From: Nematostella vectensis
Lineage: Eukaryota > Cnidaria > Anthozoa > Actiniaria > Edwardsiidae
Assembly (NCBI RefSeq): GCF_932526225.1
Contig: NC_064038.1
Coordinates: 14,467,647-14,531,646 of the forward strand
Reading direction: 5' to 3'
DNA: 64,000 nucleotides
This document shows positions 1 through 13,943 of this stretch, piece after piece (position 1 is the first letter of the stretch; the number at the start of each line of letters is the position of its first letter). The position numbers and the translations under genes are program-made. The notes under the pieces are model-generated. The model worked only from the letters and a program-made list of their open reading frames with translations. It had not been told where the DNA came from and ran no database searches.

Positions 1-1020
1 TATAGGTTTGATATAAAACTGTTTTCTTTACAGATTTATTATTGAAAAAGCACAAGTTTGATGTTGTCTTTATATAATTTAAGTACCTTGCTCCCAGGGG
101 GGAGGTGGGGGGGACTTTGAGAAACGGGAATTTGAGAGACGGGGGTGCTCGACAGCATAATCAATTCTAACCCTAAGGGATAGCACTAAGGGCATGGTCA
201 ACAACAATTCTTAACCCCAATAGATAGCACATTGAGTGTGGTCAGAGGAATTTTTAACCCTGAAAGATAGCATTAAAAAAACAATGCTGGTTTTAATTTG
301 CTGACGGATCCTATATTGTTATGTTACCGACAATAAAGTCGAAAGTATTAACTGATCAGTAGACTTGTGGTTTATTGTAAAATACATTTCAAGCGATTGG
401 GCCACCACTTTGCGTGAGACACCCTAAAAGATAGCAGAATCGGAAAAATACTCCTCCCCGGGCATGAAAACCCCTAAAAAATAGCAGAATCTGAAAAATC
501 CTAAAACACACCCTAAGAGATAAAAGTTGGTAAGAAGAATATTATACCATAAAGGATAGGTCAAGCACCCCCGTCTATCTTTCTGGAGAGTCCCGCCCCG
601 GACCTTGCTCTAATAAAAAACCCTTCCCTTGATAGAAGTTTCATTAATGTGCTACATTCTTACCAGCTATGCCCTTGCAAAGAAACAAATGATGGATGCA
701 ACAGCATTCCAAATATAGAATGATACAGTTAGATATACTTCAGGTGCTATATGGAAGATTAATATATCACTTATTACTGGTGATACTCCATCACAACATA
801 CCTCTAGTCATGCATTAGACATTGGTGCACCCACCCTGTAGGATATGATGGCCTGCTTTTTTTTTTATAGAAACCATGGATCCACATATGCTAATGCTAA
901 TGCTACTAAAATTAAATGCAAGGAGGAGAACAAATTGATTGAAAATGTCTAATTTCAAACCTATTACCTGTTTTAATTTATTTAGGGTGCAGAGAGGAAA
1001 CAGCAAATAATATCAATAGT

Positions 1021-1021
<1 letters not shown>
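1..1021. other. Non-coding AT-rich DNA with a degenerate short repeat
   Basis: No gene is recognisable. Between about 160 and 550 a degenerate motif of the form CCCTAARRGATAGCA recurs at least six times at irregular spacing, for example near 171, 212, 258, 421, 470 and 510. This looks like an old, decayed repeat. The small open frames here have no recognisable domain. Confidence 0.5.

Positions 1022-1103
<82 letters not shown>
1022..1103. repeat. (GA)n dinucleotide microsatellite
   Basis: About 80 bases of uninterrupted GA repeats, read directly from the sequence. Confidence 0.98.
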
Positions 1104-1106
<3 letters not shown>

Positions 1107-2450
1107 AAGAAATTGGACTATAGCTTTGATAAAAAAAAACTCATCAGTAATGCAACAACTTGGTTGAGCACTCTCCTAACATGTCCCCTTTCCTCATTAA
1201 TCTTTAGGTTTATAGAAATAATGTTTTCAGATCTATCATTGAGGGCAAGTGCTTTAAAAAAAGCCTATTTCACATTTACTGCTGTATCAAAGTAAGAAAT
1301 CCCCTACTTTATTATCTTTAAGACATTTGCCTATTCTCATGCCTCCCAGCCTTCAGCATCAATCACCCTCGGGTAGTCCTTAGTTGGTTTTACCTTAATA
1401 AAAGTGAAAACAATTATTTCAAAACAACATTTAAATAAATAAACACAATAGATACTTATGCAAGATGCAGACATTATAAGCTAAGCAAAAAGAATATAGG
1501 TAATAGGGGTTGCATTTTGTGTTTTTATTTTCGATGAGAAAATTCTCTTGTGACTGTAAAGTTAATATATAGTAAGTATGTATAGTATATATAAGTTATT
1601 TGTAGTTTTGATAATTTGAAAAAGTTGCTGTATCTTCGAGAAGACTAAATACACAGAATATAAAGACAAGAAAGGTCTTCTTTAGCAATAAATGACAGGA
1701 TGATATTTGTCAGCCTATATTAAATATCTCAACGCAGTCAATAAAGTATAGAGAGAACGAATAATATCAAAGGATGTTGTTATGATCAAATTGTTTGATT
1801 TAGACCACGAATTCTCAAAGCAAACTATAAACAATTGTATAAATCGAACAAGCTAAGTGACATTGAAACAGTAGCTAGCTTGAGCGATTGGTTTTGGGGA
1901 AAAAAAACACGAAGAAACGAGCATTATAAAAAGCACAACAATAAAAGAAAAATAACTGTGATATTCTCAATACAAACCGAAGTTCAAAACTCGTCTTGGC
2001 AGTGTTTTTGTCGCTTTCTGTTTGTCGCTTGCGTGGTTGTGTTCGCTTTTTGTTGTAAACTGTGAACTTGTCGACTTTCTCCTAGCGAGAAACTCGTCGA
2101 CACAAGTGAATTACTTTTATAGCTGAAAACATACATCAATCCAAGGCCCTTTCTTCTCAGGATCTCCTTATAGATCTCTATAGATATAGACGTGAAGGAA
2201 TAATATTAGAATGGTAGTGTAGAGCCTCTAAGTAGTCCTCTTTTTGCTGCTGCAACGGACGGGATTCACGAACACTCGGGTAGATTTTACTATCGGCTCG
2301 TACTTCAGACCAAACGGTTCCTCAAAGATTTCAGCCCATTTGACTCAGCATATTTTCTAATTAAATACTATTTTCAATCTGCCTTTTTTGCTGTGAACAT
2401 ACGAACTCTGATGGCGGTAAAAAAATAAAATAGGTCAAAACGTAAGACCG
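1104..2450. other. No gene recognised
   Basis: AT-rich DNA with only short open frames (for example 1113-1295 and 1835-2065) that show no domain, no convincing splice sites and no compositional bias. Confidence 0.5.
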
Positions 2451-2610
2451 AGGGGGCCTGGGAGTTGCGCGATTGACTGGATGGATGGATTGTGACACCA
2501 CAGGATACCCGCGCGATGACCACAAAACCAAGTCGCATAGCTATATCATATTTCTATACCTATGGAGCTCCGCGCGCGGCCTGTGGCCGCGCTGGCTCCG
2601 CTATAATGAG
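2451..2610 (+). repeat. Dispersed MITE-like repeat, copy 1
   Basis: This segment shares blocks with two other places in the window. The block GCGCGATGACCACAAAACC and what follows (2510-2556) recurs near 41170-41215. The GC-rich ends (GGGGGCCTGGGAGTTGCGCG and GCCGCGCTGGCTCCGCTATA) recur in reverse complement near 20873-20965. Three copies in 64 kb, one of them breaking a viral gene, fit a short non-autonomous transposon. Its termini and target duplication are not resolved. Confidence 0.55.
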
Positions 2611-3293
2611 ATTGACACGAAAAAATTAATTTTCACAAAAATAGCAGAAGCAGAATTGGTCTTGTTCGAACAGTTCGCATTACAGAGATTTATTTTTGAG
2701 TACACCATGATTATAAAGTATATAGAATTATGGTAAAGGAAAACTAGTTTAAATTTAGACTACAACTGAACATGAACGAATAAGAGTATCTAAAGTACTC
2801 AATCAAAAGCGATAAAATTGTTTATAACTTAACTTGCTGTACTTATACGATTTGAAAACGTGTCGTTTCATTCGTTTCAAGTCGGTGTGAAGCCAACATT
2901 AATAATCATACCTTTCCTGCTTTATTATCTTCGATTTCTCCGTCTTTAGATGGGTCCTGTCTTTATTTTAGTCTTTTTGTAAAGATTTTCTTCCGTAGAC
3001 TTTCTTTTTTAGTTGTGTTGTGAAATGTAATCGATCTCCCGCTGTGTGATAATCAGTTTGTTGGAGGCGAAATTCGGCAGCGGACTCTGAGTAAAATGTA
3101 GATTTAAGCAATCCATGACTGTAATAGAGTTTCTCAAATTAGTATAATTATTTCTCAAACTATTTAGTTGTACGCTTCTTCGAGTCATACAACTGCACAT
3201 AATTTTCCTGGATTTATATCGCTTTCACACTCGGAATGAAGACACTCCAAGAAGAAAGTTTAGCTGGGATATTGAAACTAAAATGAATCTCGT

Positions 3294-3405
3294 ACAGAAT
3301 GGCAGCGAGTCACATAAAAAAAATGAAGCTAAATCGTAAACAGAATGGCCGCGAGTCTGATGAAGAAAATGAAGCTAAATCGTAAACAGAATGGCCGCGA
3401 GTCAC
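3294..3405 (+). repeat. 46-bp tandem repeat, about 2.4 copies
   Basis: The unit starting ACAGAATGGC and ending TAAATCGTAA begins at 3294, 3340 and (partial) 3386. The surrounding 2611-3293 and 3406-4827 hold no recognisable gene. Confidence 0.85.
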
Positions 3406-4827
3406 TATCTATTGTATGCCATTAAAGACACTACATGAAATTTCAATGTTTGCATTTGATCCTGGAATAAATAGATTTGCTATGATCTGTAAATCTCAGG
3501 GATGGCAGTCATTATACATTGCTGCATTAGTTTGCTATTACTCGTTGTAAAAAAAAATCCTTACCACAAATGCTCACATTATGGCTTTTGATAAATGTAT
3601 TCTAGAGGAGGCACTTGTTTGAGGGGCTATGTAATGTGCTTATTCAATAAGGGGTGTATGTATACCTCGGTGTAAGAACCATCCCCGAAGACTTTATTGT
3701 ATGAAGCTCTGTTTTCATCATGATTCTTTTTATCAAACAAAGGAAGTTTTGTAACACACATCGTGCATAATACACATGTTCTATCACCAGGATAGAGTTA
3801 TTGAGGGGTATTTCATTGTGTATGTGGACTAATGGGAAATAGGCATAGAGTGTAAACTAGGGAGAGAAAAAGGCATGGTAAGGTCAAAGGGGTGGTGACT
3901 AAAGGGTATGTCACATGGGGTGTGCTGACATAGGTTGTGAATCCCAGAAATAAGGGACATTAGCCAGCGATTTCTCTGGGCTCACATTTTGCTATGCCCG
4001 CGAGGAATAACAGCGGTAACACAAATAAAAACGAAATTCTTGCCAGCACAGGGCCTTCCCTTTTTTTGTTACACTAGAAGTTTATAATCAGGTTGACTAA
4101 AATTCCAAAAAAAAGTAGTATTAGCGGTATTTAAACGTGCAAGGGGCATCTCTGATTTGATACGTCCAATGATAATGGAAGTGCGGCAGTCTCGCTGAGG
4201 TTGGAAAACATTATATGCGCAATTTAAAAAAAAATGTATTTTAGAAAGGCTTTATGGTTCCACTGTGTCTATCCCAGAAAGCCGTGGGGCCGTTAAAAAA
4301 CAAAATGGAGAACGGACGAACGGAGAGAAGTTGTTCTTGCGGAGTGCACCGTTTTCCTTGCTTCAGTTTGTATCTTAAAGACAACAATAATGGTTCCTGA
4401 ACTAGGCATAACTACATCAAATGTTATTTCTTCGGGAAGAAGATTGGATGGCGCTACTGTCTATTTTATTGGCCAATTTGATGGAAGGATAGTCGATTTA
4501 CCCTTTTCGAGTCCTGCACCTGTAATGTGGCGAACAGTTCTACCTTTCAAACGACTACTTTTATGCCCGATTTCAATAAAATTACAGAGAATGTATGGAG
4601 GATTGTATGCTCTCAAGCAAACAAAAGTGCAATGTCCAAGGAACAATTATAGGGCTTTCTCTGGCATCGTTTGAACGGAAAGTGTCACTCGAATGGCAAG
4701 GGTTTTTGTTATGTCTCCCCACATTTCCTTATAATAAATGGCAGCCATTTTGACATTGTATGTGCACTATTACGCATGCGTGGCGGCCATGTTGTCTCTT
4801 ATTTCTGGGAATGAGACAAAGTAAACT

Positions 4828-5695
4828 TGTAACATGTTTGATTACTAGGCCTTGGAGATAATAGGAGAATGGGGCTGTATTCGTAACCTGGGTGCCACAA
4901 GCTCCAAGCTTCGCTAGAGCAGATATCATATGGAAAATATATATTCATATTCGATTTCGGCGATACTTCAGGCCCATTTCTTTCTTATCAGTCTCTCTTA
5001 TATGTACAAAGAGTTTTTTTTTATAAAAACAAGGGAATTAGATTAATTTCCTTTGATAGGTCTGAATGTTGTTATAGTTATATGTTATAGTGATAGTAAG
5101 AATTGATATGTTTGGGGTATAGAATTTGGTTTGGGTATTTGTTTGGGAGGTAAGTTTCTGTACTTGGTATATTTCATGTATAGAACTCAGGTTTGGGTAT
5201 TTTGGGAGATGAGCAGGGGCGGGCGAAGGCTAATTTGACAAAAAGTCCTTATCGCAAATGCTTATTCAAACATATTACTCCTCTTGTACCAGGTTTGATT
5301 ATTAGGCCCCGGAGATTCTAGGAGTATGGGTGTGCAGTCATAGATATCATATGGAAAATAAATATTTATATTTGGTGATATTTCAGGCCCATTTTTTTTC
5401 TCAGAGCCTATTGCGCAGAGTTTGTTTGTTGTCTTTTTTGGAATAAAATGGAATAAAATTGATTTGATTTAATAAGTAAATATGAGTGTTGAAGCTCCCT
5501 TATAGCACGATTTTGTATGCTTGGGCTATATAATTTAGGTTTGGATATTTTTTTGGAGGTAAGTTTCTATGCTTGGTATATTTTATGTATAGAACTCAGG
5601 TTTGGGTATGTATTTTGGGGGTGAGCGGGACGGTGGGGGCTAGTAATCTGTCAAAAATTTCTTATTGCAAATGCTTATTTTAACATATTATGCCC
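4828..5695 (+). repeat. Diverged tandem duplication of about 430 bp
   Basis: Blocks at 4828-4985 and 5090-5280 recur in the same order at 5283-5402 and 5460-5690. They share phrases such as GATATCATATGGAAAATA, TTTCAGGCCCATTT and TATAGAACTCAGGTTTGGGT. A further partial copy of the inner part (GAGTTTTTTTTTTATAAAAG with AT-rich continuation) is near 12778-12840, so this is probably a transposon-derived repeat family. No coding capacity was seen. Confidence 0.7.
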
Positions 5696-5989
5696 ATCTC
5701 ACGAGTCAATGTTAATTCGGAGTGTCAATTCAAATTCGGAGTTAGCAAATTTTGCTTGAAACATGAGACTTTAAGCGCATAATGCTTAAAATACTGTAAC
5801 TTGAGCAAAACGTGCTTAAAACTCCAATAACAAGCCACAGATTGTAAGCAACTTTTATAACACCAAAAGAGCGTTCAATAGCTAAATTTAAATAACTGAG
5901 GCTCCGCTGCAAACTGGTCCAAGACTACTTAAAGCAGAAATGTGTACTCTTAATTCCCTATGAACCAATATTCATCTTACAGTATTGAT

Positions 5990-6556
<567 letters not shown>

Positions 6557-6906
6557 GGTTTATTAGCATTCCAACATGAGAGGCTCTTCGATGCTAATGA
6601 AACTAACTACAATAACTAACAATATAATGAATAATATACTATAAACTTGAAATTTTAAAAATATAAATATACAAGAAAACATACATGTTCCTATTTAGCA
6701 TTAAGTGTGGTTACTCTGGTCCTGGCTCTATTGCTGAAGTAGAGCTTGGCGCTCCGCTTAAACATTGTGAAATCTCGAGCCTCTCTCGTTGCAGATGGTA
6801 ACATGTTAAACATTTGAGAGGCATTATACGAGAAAGTACCAGGTGTGTGGGCCGTGCTAAGTTTAAATTCACTGCTGGACCTTAAAGTTCTACCAGGTAT
6901 ATATTG

Positions 6907-7143
6907 TTAAAGCCGAAGATGTGCCGGCCAATTAGTAAAATGTACAGCCTTGAAAGCTAGTTTAGCTAGACTGAAATCCCGTCTTTCGGTGGTAGGCAGC
7001 CAGCCTAGTTTGAGTACTTCTTCTAAACCAGCGTACCTCTGAATGACAAAACCCGCGGCGGCTAGCTGGACTTTTTGTAAGCGCGCTAAGAGATAATCCT
7101 GCGCAGGGTAGGCTACAACATCGTTAAAACCGATTCTCGACAA
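6907..7143 (-). pseudogene. LINE reverse transcriptase C-terminal region
   Basis: Encodes LQKVQLAAAGFVIQRYAG and LPTTERRDFSLAKLAFKAVH, the pattern that follows the RT thumb in CR1/L2-like LINEs. Downstream, 6690-6906 continues in another frame towards the 3 prime end. Confidence 0.75.
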
Positions 7144-7469
7144 GACCAGAGTCTCTACTAGCTGCTTTCTGACGTGGAAAGGAGCTAGGTTTTTTTAGTT
7201 TTCCGAGAACAGACAAAGTGGAATAACAGGAACTTGTTTCTGTTTTAATGTCATTGTTCTACTTTAAGTTCTGTTGGACTTCGGAGCCGAGGAGGCGAGT
7301 GGACTGTACCCTCTCGAGAGACTGCCCGTCAACGGTGAGTTGGACTTGGCGCTCGACGAGCTTGTGACGATGGGCCATCTGTGCTGTTGAGAAGAGCATG
7401 GTTTTGGTTTTCTTGGGATTTAGAGTGAGGTTACACTCACCCGACCAAGATGACAGCCGATCAAGAGCG

Positions 7470-8383
7470 AGCTGCAGGCATCTTTCACAGTCACTAATGT
7501 CACAAGGTTTGGCGTGAGCGTAAAACGTGGTGTCGTCGGCGTACTGATGTCATGTAACAAGGCTCAGATGATCTGAGAGATCGTTGACGTATAGATTGAA
7601 TAATACGGGGCCCAACACTGATCCCTGTGGTACACCGAAACACACGTCCGCCAATCTAGAGCTCTTGTCGTCGATTTGCACAAACTGCTTTCGTCCTGTT
7701 AAATAGCTGGTGACCCACATCAAAAATGACTTTGAAAAACCAAGATGGTGTAGTTTCTTAAAGACAACTTCATACGCAACGGTGTCAAAAGCCTTGGAGA
7801 AGTCGGCTAAGACAACTAAGGTTACTTCGCCACGCTTCATTGCTTTAGTGATGTCATCTTTTATTGCAAGGAGACTTGTTGTTGTGCTGTGACCTTTTCT
7901 ATATGCACTAACAGTGTCCTTTAAGAAGCTGTCAGGACCACTGGAGACAAAGTCACTCATTTGACCAAGCACTAAGCGCTCATAGACTTTTGAGAGGACA
8001 GGTAAGATAGAGATGGGACGTAAGTCATTCCTGTCCTTTACGTCAGCCTGCTTGGGTATACGGCTTATACGAGCCACTTTGCAGGCGGATGGAAAATACT
8101 CTTGCGAGATACAGGTATTTAAAATGTGGGTCAAAGGTGAAGCCAGATGGTCAGCGGCGTGTTTGATGAATTTCACAGGGATCCCATGTGGGCCACATGA
8201 ACAGTGTGATCTTAATTTCTTGAGTGCTGCTAGACATGAGACAGGCTTCAGCGTAAAAGCCCAAACCAGTAGAGACCGGTAGAGACTGGATAAGATCCGA
8301 GATGACATTAGCAGAGGTAAGCGTGGCACCAGTAACACGCTCAGCAGTAGAGGCGAAATGTGTGTTAAGTTCATCAGGGTCAA
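7470..8383 (-). pseudogene. LINE reverse transcriptase domain
   Basis: RT motifs in order: DLRPISILPVLSKVYERLV (motif 1-2), ADFSKAFDTV (motif A with catalytic Asp), GVPQGSVLGPVLFNLYVNDL (motif B), and YADDTTF (motif C, codons for YADD at 7532-7543). A TGA lies in frame shortly before YADD. The long frame 7550-8383 therefore stops before the catalytic pair, and the element cannot make a complete enzyme. Confidence 0.88.
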
Positions 8384-8858
8384 ACCTGAGAGGCTGAGGG
8401 TTTGGGTGGAGTATCCGGTGAATCACCCTCCACACATCTTTGGCTTTGACTGACGACAGTGCTTTGTAATAGAAATTACGCTTTGCTTTGCCAATCATAG
8501 CCTTGAGCTGGTTACGTTTCTCCCTGAAATAGTTCCAAATTGAATCACTCTTCTCTTTGCGTGCCTCAGTGCGCATGTTACGAAAATCCTGTTGGAGCTT
8601 TTGGATGTCAAGTTCCTTTAACCAGGGCGCGGGTGGTCGCGTCACCTTGGTGCGCTTGAGCGGAGCATGACGATCAATGCATTCGCGCAATAAAGTATTA
8701 AGCATTTCGAGCTGCATCTCGGGATCCCTAGTGGAATAAACGATACTAAGAGGAAGCTGTTTAATATCGTTTGTGATAGCATGTTTATCAAAGTTGCGCT
8801 CATCGCGTATGTACTTGTATCTGGGGGTAAAACGCGTAACGCGAATATTCATGCACAC
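8151..8858 (-). pseudogene. LINE linker between endonuclease and reverse transcriptase
   Basis: Open frame of 235 codons between the two catalytic domains. It is rich in charged residues (for example KEKSDSIWNYFREKRNQLK) and ends with HFASTAERVTG, typical of the region just before RT motif 0. It is in a different frame from both neighbours, so the polyprotein is broken here. Confidence 0.7.
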
Positions 8859-8909
8859 GTAGGGTGCGTCATGGTCACCTTTTTGCGGACACGGGAGGAC
8901 GTCACAGTA

Positions 8910-9632
8910 CTACACTTGTTTAGGCAAGTTCGTAATCATATGGTCGATTAGTGTCTCAGAGTGTAGAGTAGTGCGTGTTGCCTTGGTAACAAGCTGCGTT
9001 AAATTCAAGGATTCCAGCACGTCCATATACTTGCGCACATAGCATTCCGATGGGCGGAAGAGGTCCACATTAACGTCTCCAGTGACTAACAGCATCCCAT
9101 GCCAGGAGATGGACAGATCGGATAAGAGTGACTCGAAGGTGTCTAACCAGTCAGAGTATGTCATAATAGCTCCAGACCTGTAGACTACACCCAAAAGCAA
9201 ATTACTGTGCCTGTTGCGTCCCTTGATTTCCAGCCAGAGATGTTCCATTGCAGGATATCGCCTTTCTATATCAGTTCTCCTTTTGAATTCAATTGACTCC
9301 TTGACATATACACCAACACCGCCGCCTTTCTTTTTATCCCTGTTGTTGAAGGCATGAACATACCCAGGTATAGTTACATGCTGTAGAAGAAGTTTATTTT
9401 CCTTTAACCAGGTTTCGCTCATAGTGATAATGTCAAGGGAATAGCGGTTGACCATGTGGAGGAGGCTGTCAAAAGTGGAGGTCATGCATTGGGTATTTAT
9501 ATGCATGATCTTGAGTTGATGTTCTCTCTCCTTAAGAGCACATAAGTGAGAATTGTCATCCACAGGGTTTCCATCAAATAGTCCGGATGTATTTAGAGAC
9601 CGCTGTCCAAAGAACGGCATTTCAGATAGCAA
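8910..9632 (-). pseudogene. LINE apurinic-type endonuclease domain
   Basis: This frame encodes an exonuclease-endonuclease-phosphatase fold domain, which nicks target DNA to start reverse transcription. Visible motifs in order are SETWLKEN, the glycine-rich GGGVGVYVKES strand, GVVYRSG, the metal-binding GDVNVDL and the terminal IDHMIT. The domain is nearly full length (about 240 residues). The frame closes before the linker, so it is separated from the reverse transcriptase by a frameshift. Upstream (9593-9823) the coding sequence is distorted by a 39-bp repeat expansion. Confidence 0.85.
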
Positions 9633-9741
9633 ACAATTAGAGCAAGTCCAGCTGCATGGAAAATCGGAGCGAAATGTTTTAATGTTGAGGCCAGAGATTG
9701 ACGCGCACCGTGTGTGAGTTGTGTATTTGCACGTCGCGCAA

Positions 9742-9860
9742 ACATATTGCTTCTGATTGCATTTGACTGCTTTATCGCAAACATACCGCTTCTGATTGTA
9801 TTTGACTGCTTTATCGCAAACATACCGCTTCTGATTGCATTTGCTGCTTTATCGCAAACA
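9742..9860 (-). repeat. 39-bp tandem repeat inside the LINE 5 prime coding region
   Basis: About three copies of a unit containing CTTCTGATTGCATTTGACTG and TTTATCGCAAACATAC. On the LINE strand it reads as 13-codon repeats (MFAIKQSN core). The length is a multiple of three, so the frame is kept. It is probably local slippage after insertion. Confidence 0.85.
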
Positions 9861-10719
9861 GGGCATACAGGCGCTGGAGCTCGACGAGACGCTTTGTTCT
9901 TGGAGGTGGCGCAATCCTTTTTGGCGCTTCCATTGTTTGAAGGGCCGGGATACAGTTTGAAGATTTAATCTCCCCTTTAGGAGACAATGGAAAGTAGCGG
10001 TACTGTTAGTATAATACGCGCACGGGCGTTTGGCGCGTTTAATCCTGATACTGAATTCCATGCGCACCCGATGATCAACAAGTGAACCCATGTGAAGCAT
10101 TCCAGCGATTCGTCGGGTACCCTGTGGCAGATGATGGGACAAATGAAGACGGGGATCCTGTGGTGCCAAAGAAGATAGCCAACAAATGATACTGCCACAG
10201 TCTACATGAGTAACATTATTCACCGTAGGATTGTAAGAGGCTGCTTGGGTCTTGTATAACCGTATACTTTCGCAGAATAGGCTCAAAGTTGTCCTGGCTC
10301 GTTGTCGAGTTGAATAATTCGCTTCGCTGGTTTCGGCTTGGTGTCCATTGTCTTGAGGCGTTGATGGCGATAACCTCCTTTGTTCTCTTATGCAAATCCA
10401 GGCGAATGGATCACAGAAACCATCTCGAGAGCTGGTCAGAATATCCCATTTTGCGTAGTTATTTTGAGATGTAATCCAGTCAGAAGAAACCAATTTCCTG
10501 TAGACATCCTTAGATACACATAAAGTGCGTTCGGGATGTGTTGAAAGCAGGTTAAGGGTAAAACTTAGCAAGAACACGGAGCTCCAAAGTACGCGTCTGT
10601 ACATGTCATGCATGTCTTGTTTTTCGTATAAAGGGAAGTAATCGCTTTTAACATCAAAAGCAACATATAACATTAGAACCCCCCTTTCTGATTAGGACAA
10701 TCAATCTACTACAAACAAG

Positions 10720-11470
10720 AAATATTTCTAAAAAGCCAAGTGGGAAGCAACGCTTTGTTTGGTGTTCCAGGTCTATAAAGCTGATGACAAACACGTGTAG
10801 AGGTCACGTGGCACTTTATTTTCGGAACTTATGTCCTGCTGAGCGTTGAGACAAAGGTTTTGAGCGCTGATCCTCACAGATAGACATTAGAGTGTTTTGA
10901 TTATTTTATCAAAGAGTTAATTATATGCGCAAGATATCAGAGTACAAACTGGATTTCAAAGTGTCCTGCTTCGGGCCAAAAACAGAAAAAGAGCGTTACT
11001 ACTAATTGGATCGTCAAGCGTTTCCGGTGTTTTAATGCAAGAATAAATTAGCTCGCGAATAGAATACCTTTAACAGTCACGTATGGAAAAATACAACCAT
11101 TGAAAGTTTATTATTATCAATTTAAAACTCTAATGTGCAAAAGAAATATTTAAAAGAAAACTAATTGTGAAACAACTCTTAGCTTGGTGTTCCTGGTCTT
11201 GTCTTTATAAAGGTGTTGAAAAACATATGTAGAGGTCACGGTGTCATTTAATAGACAAAAGTTGTCGAATTATTTTTATGAGTAAGCCCACTAAACTGGT
11301 TCTTTGCCCATAACATATAAAAATTCCACGGAGGACATCGGTGGTTAAAAAAGTAGACAAAGGAAATATGCTTCATACAATCACTTTATCAAACGCTACC
11401 AGGTAATGAATGCGCAAAATATCGCAGTACAAACAGGGTGTCAACGCGTTCTGTTTGAGTAATACAGAAA
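10720..11470 (+). repeat. Diverged tandem duplication, period about 430 bp
   Basis: Blocks at 10725-10820 and 10905-11000 recur at 11140-11250 and 11375-11470. Shared stretches include TTGGTGTTCC, TGTAGAGGTCACG and ATGCGCAAGATATC/ATGCGCAAAATATC. No coding potential. Confidence 0.7.
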
Positions 11471-13404
11471 CTGTATTCCAGCATATCCTTTCATTCAAGT
11501 TGAATAAGAAGTGGAAAGTGTTATTCTGTGAAACTTGCTTCTTAAAATATTTTATGACTACTCCCGCTATGTTTTCATATGAATATAAAAAACGCCACGA
11601 CTCGGGGCAGAGCCCTCTTTAGACGAGCATTTGTTTATGTTGAAGCCTTTTAACCTATAAAGTGCGTTCTATTCTCCTTAAACAAAAGACTAATCTTGAC
11701 AGCAAACCATCATCTGCTTTACGATGAAACGGGATACTTACTTTCGGCTGCGCGCGAATAGTTTACCAAATGGCGGGAAATATAAAAATAGCAAATAACA
11801 TAAATGACCTCATTGGGAAGAAACATTTGGCGAACGTAAGAACGCATAAAGCGTTTGAATAAAATACCTTTTCATATAAGTATTTTTCAAAGGGCCTGTC
11901 TCAAAAATACACATTTAATCTGTACATTATAAAATTATATTTGCTTACCTCGCTCCCGGGACGAAACAAATTTCGTTGAAATGAAATTCAGGCATTCTTC
12001 GAGTGCTGCTGAATTCACAACAAAATGCCTCCGAAGCGGCAGTTTAGATCGCCGAACTCCACAAGGAAGAAAAAATTACTTCTAAAGTCGATTAAGTCGA
12101 TTCTTCGAAATGGCAAATAGTATGGGAAAATAAGGATCCGGCAAAAGAACAGCATAGCGCTGTTTTAAAATTCATTAAGAGAAAGTGCTTTAGAAAAGTA
12201 AAGTGAATTATTCGGTAAAACCTACTCACGTGTCAAAAGAGGGTAATCCGATTGGTAAAATAACCTATTAAATATGGATGATTAAACCGTAACAGTGAAA
12301 CTGGACTTAGCACCGAAATCTTGAATGGCTTCCCAGTCACACGTAGAGAATGTTCCAAAATCATGTACCGTATTCTATTACGGTTTTGCATTATCTAACT
12401 AACAATTAATTGCAGTTATCAGAAAATAGGATGTGACTAGAAAGCGATTTCAGTGCTATGTCAAGTTTCTTGATCCACTGTTATCATCTGTATTGTACAT
12501 AATAATCGTAAGTGAAGGGAGATCTCTTGCAGATCATTTTATTTAAGTGTATGGGCCTTGCGAACGCCAGCCATCAGTGTAATATAAAGAAAAGAGGCTT
12601 CTGCTATTAGGGATCCACGGATTATGCATGGCACAACGCACAAGAGATAATTACCGATAAGCTGCCGCAGAGTGGTTTGCTACTGGCGTATTCTGTTAGG
12701 CAGTTTTATTGGAGTTTGCTAAAGCAGTCCTGAGGCATCTTGAATTTGATGACTAGAGCCTTGGAGATGAGGATCAATGAGTTTTTTTTTTATAAAAGGG
12801 AATAAATAAATTAAATTTGATAAGCAAATAAAAGCGCTCATTTTGAAAAGGTTTCCCAAACGATATTTTACTTTCGAATACTGGAACTCATCAATCTAAT
12901 ATCAAACCTGGTATAGAGCAGGATATTTTGCTGTTTTGGTCACTTTTTGCTATGCGACGTCTCGCTAACAAAACAAATTCAAGTTTCACTGTCCGCGCGG
13001 CCATTTTGAATATTTGCATAATAAGTAGGTAAATCGATATTATCAAAAATGGTAATGTACGGCACTGATCACGATCACACCGTAGCTTATAATAACCATC
13101 TGTCGCGTGTTCCGTATGCAATAATTACCAGTTAAGGACAATTACCACCAGTTGGCGCGTGCCATATGCATTAATTAACTCGCGGGCGATTAACTCTCAA
13201 GAAAAACATGACCACACGTTATCACAAATACTCTTAACGCTAACACTAATAACTATTTCTAACTTTTATTTTGACTACCATTTCTTTTCCTTAAATAAGA
13301 CTGCTAGAATTCCACCCTTTTTCACCGTTATTTAGCACTTACGCTTATCGACAATAACACCGCCACATTTCATTAATTCTCTTCCATTCATACCGCCAAA
13401 TCCG
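11471..13404. other. No gene recognised
   Basis: Intergenic or intronic DNA without a convincing open frame. It contains a partial copy (about 12748-12840) of the repeat seen at 4990-5060. Confidence 0.5.
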
Positions 13405-13625
13405 CACTGCCACAACCCCACTGCCACATCCCCACCGCCACATATCCCCACTGCCACATCCCACCGCAACATCCCCAATGCCACATCCACACTGCCACAT
13501 CCCCACTGCCACATCCCCACTGCCACATCCCCACCGCCACATCCCTACCGCCACATCCCCACCACCACATCCCCACTGCCACATCCCCACCGCCACGTCC
13601 ACCGTCACATCCACTGCCACAAACG
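13405..13625. repeat. 14-bp minisatellite
   Basis: About 15 imperfect copies of GCCACATCCCCACY. On the minus strand three overlapping reading frames stay open through it and give Gly/Trp/Val-rich translations, which are artefacts of the repeat. Confidence 0.95.
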
Positions 13626-13943
13626 ACCACCAAAACCTCGTATATTAACAACTGTTCAACTCGGAGATTTTGCGGCGTACAAAAGTGGCGAAGAGATTAG
13701 TAAACTGGTGATAACGATTTCGCATTCCAAGCATGACACGAGTAATAGGACGTTCGAGGTAACAATTGCGCGTTTGCCGTCGACCAACTACTGCCCAGAG
13801 CGCGCTTTTCTGGATTACTGCGCTGCAAGGGGACTCCAATCAGGACCTCTTTTTTCTGTCCCATTGTAGTCCCGTATCCATGACCCAATTTTCCTTAAAA
13901 TTGAATCGTTGCCTTTGCATATAGCCAAAGTACGATAGTAGCC

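Larger units (their letters stand above)
6557..10612 (-). mobile_element. Non-LTR retrotransposon (LINE, CR1/L2-like), inactive
   Basis: A minus-strand element of about 4.05 kb with the order 5 prime leader, apurinic endonuclease, linker, reverse transcriptase and C-terminal region, ending at an (ATT)n tail. The coding region is broken into several frames with at least one in-frame stop before the YADD box. It is inserted in a copy of the 185-bp repeat. The clade (CR1/L2 superfamily) is judged from the endonuclease-RT layout and simple-repeat tail, not from alignment. Confidence 0.85.

Noticed and set aside
9714-9968. + strand frame over the LINE 5 prime region
   Set aside because: Antisense shadow of the 39-bp repeat in the LINE.
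13332-13651. Three minus-strand Gly/Trp-rich frames
   Set aside because: All read through the 14-bp minisatellite and none continues outside it.
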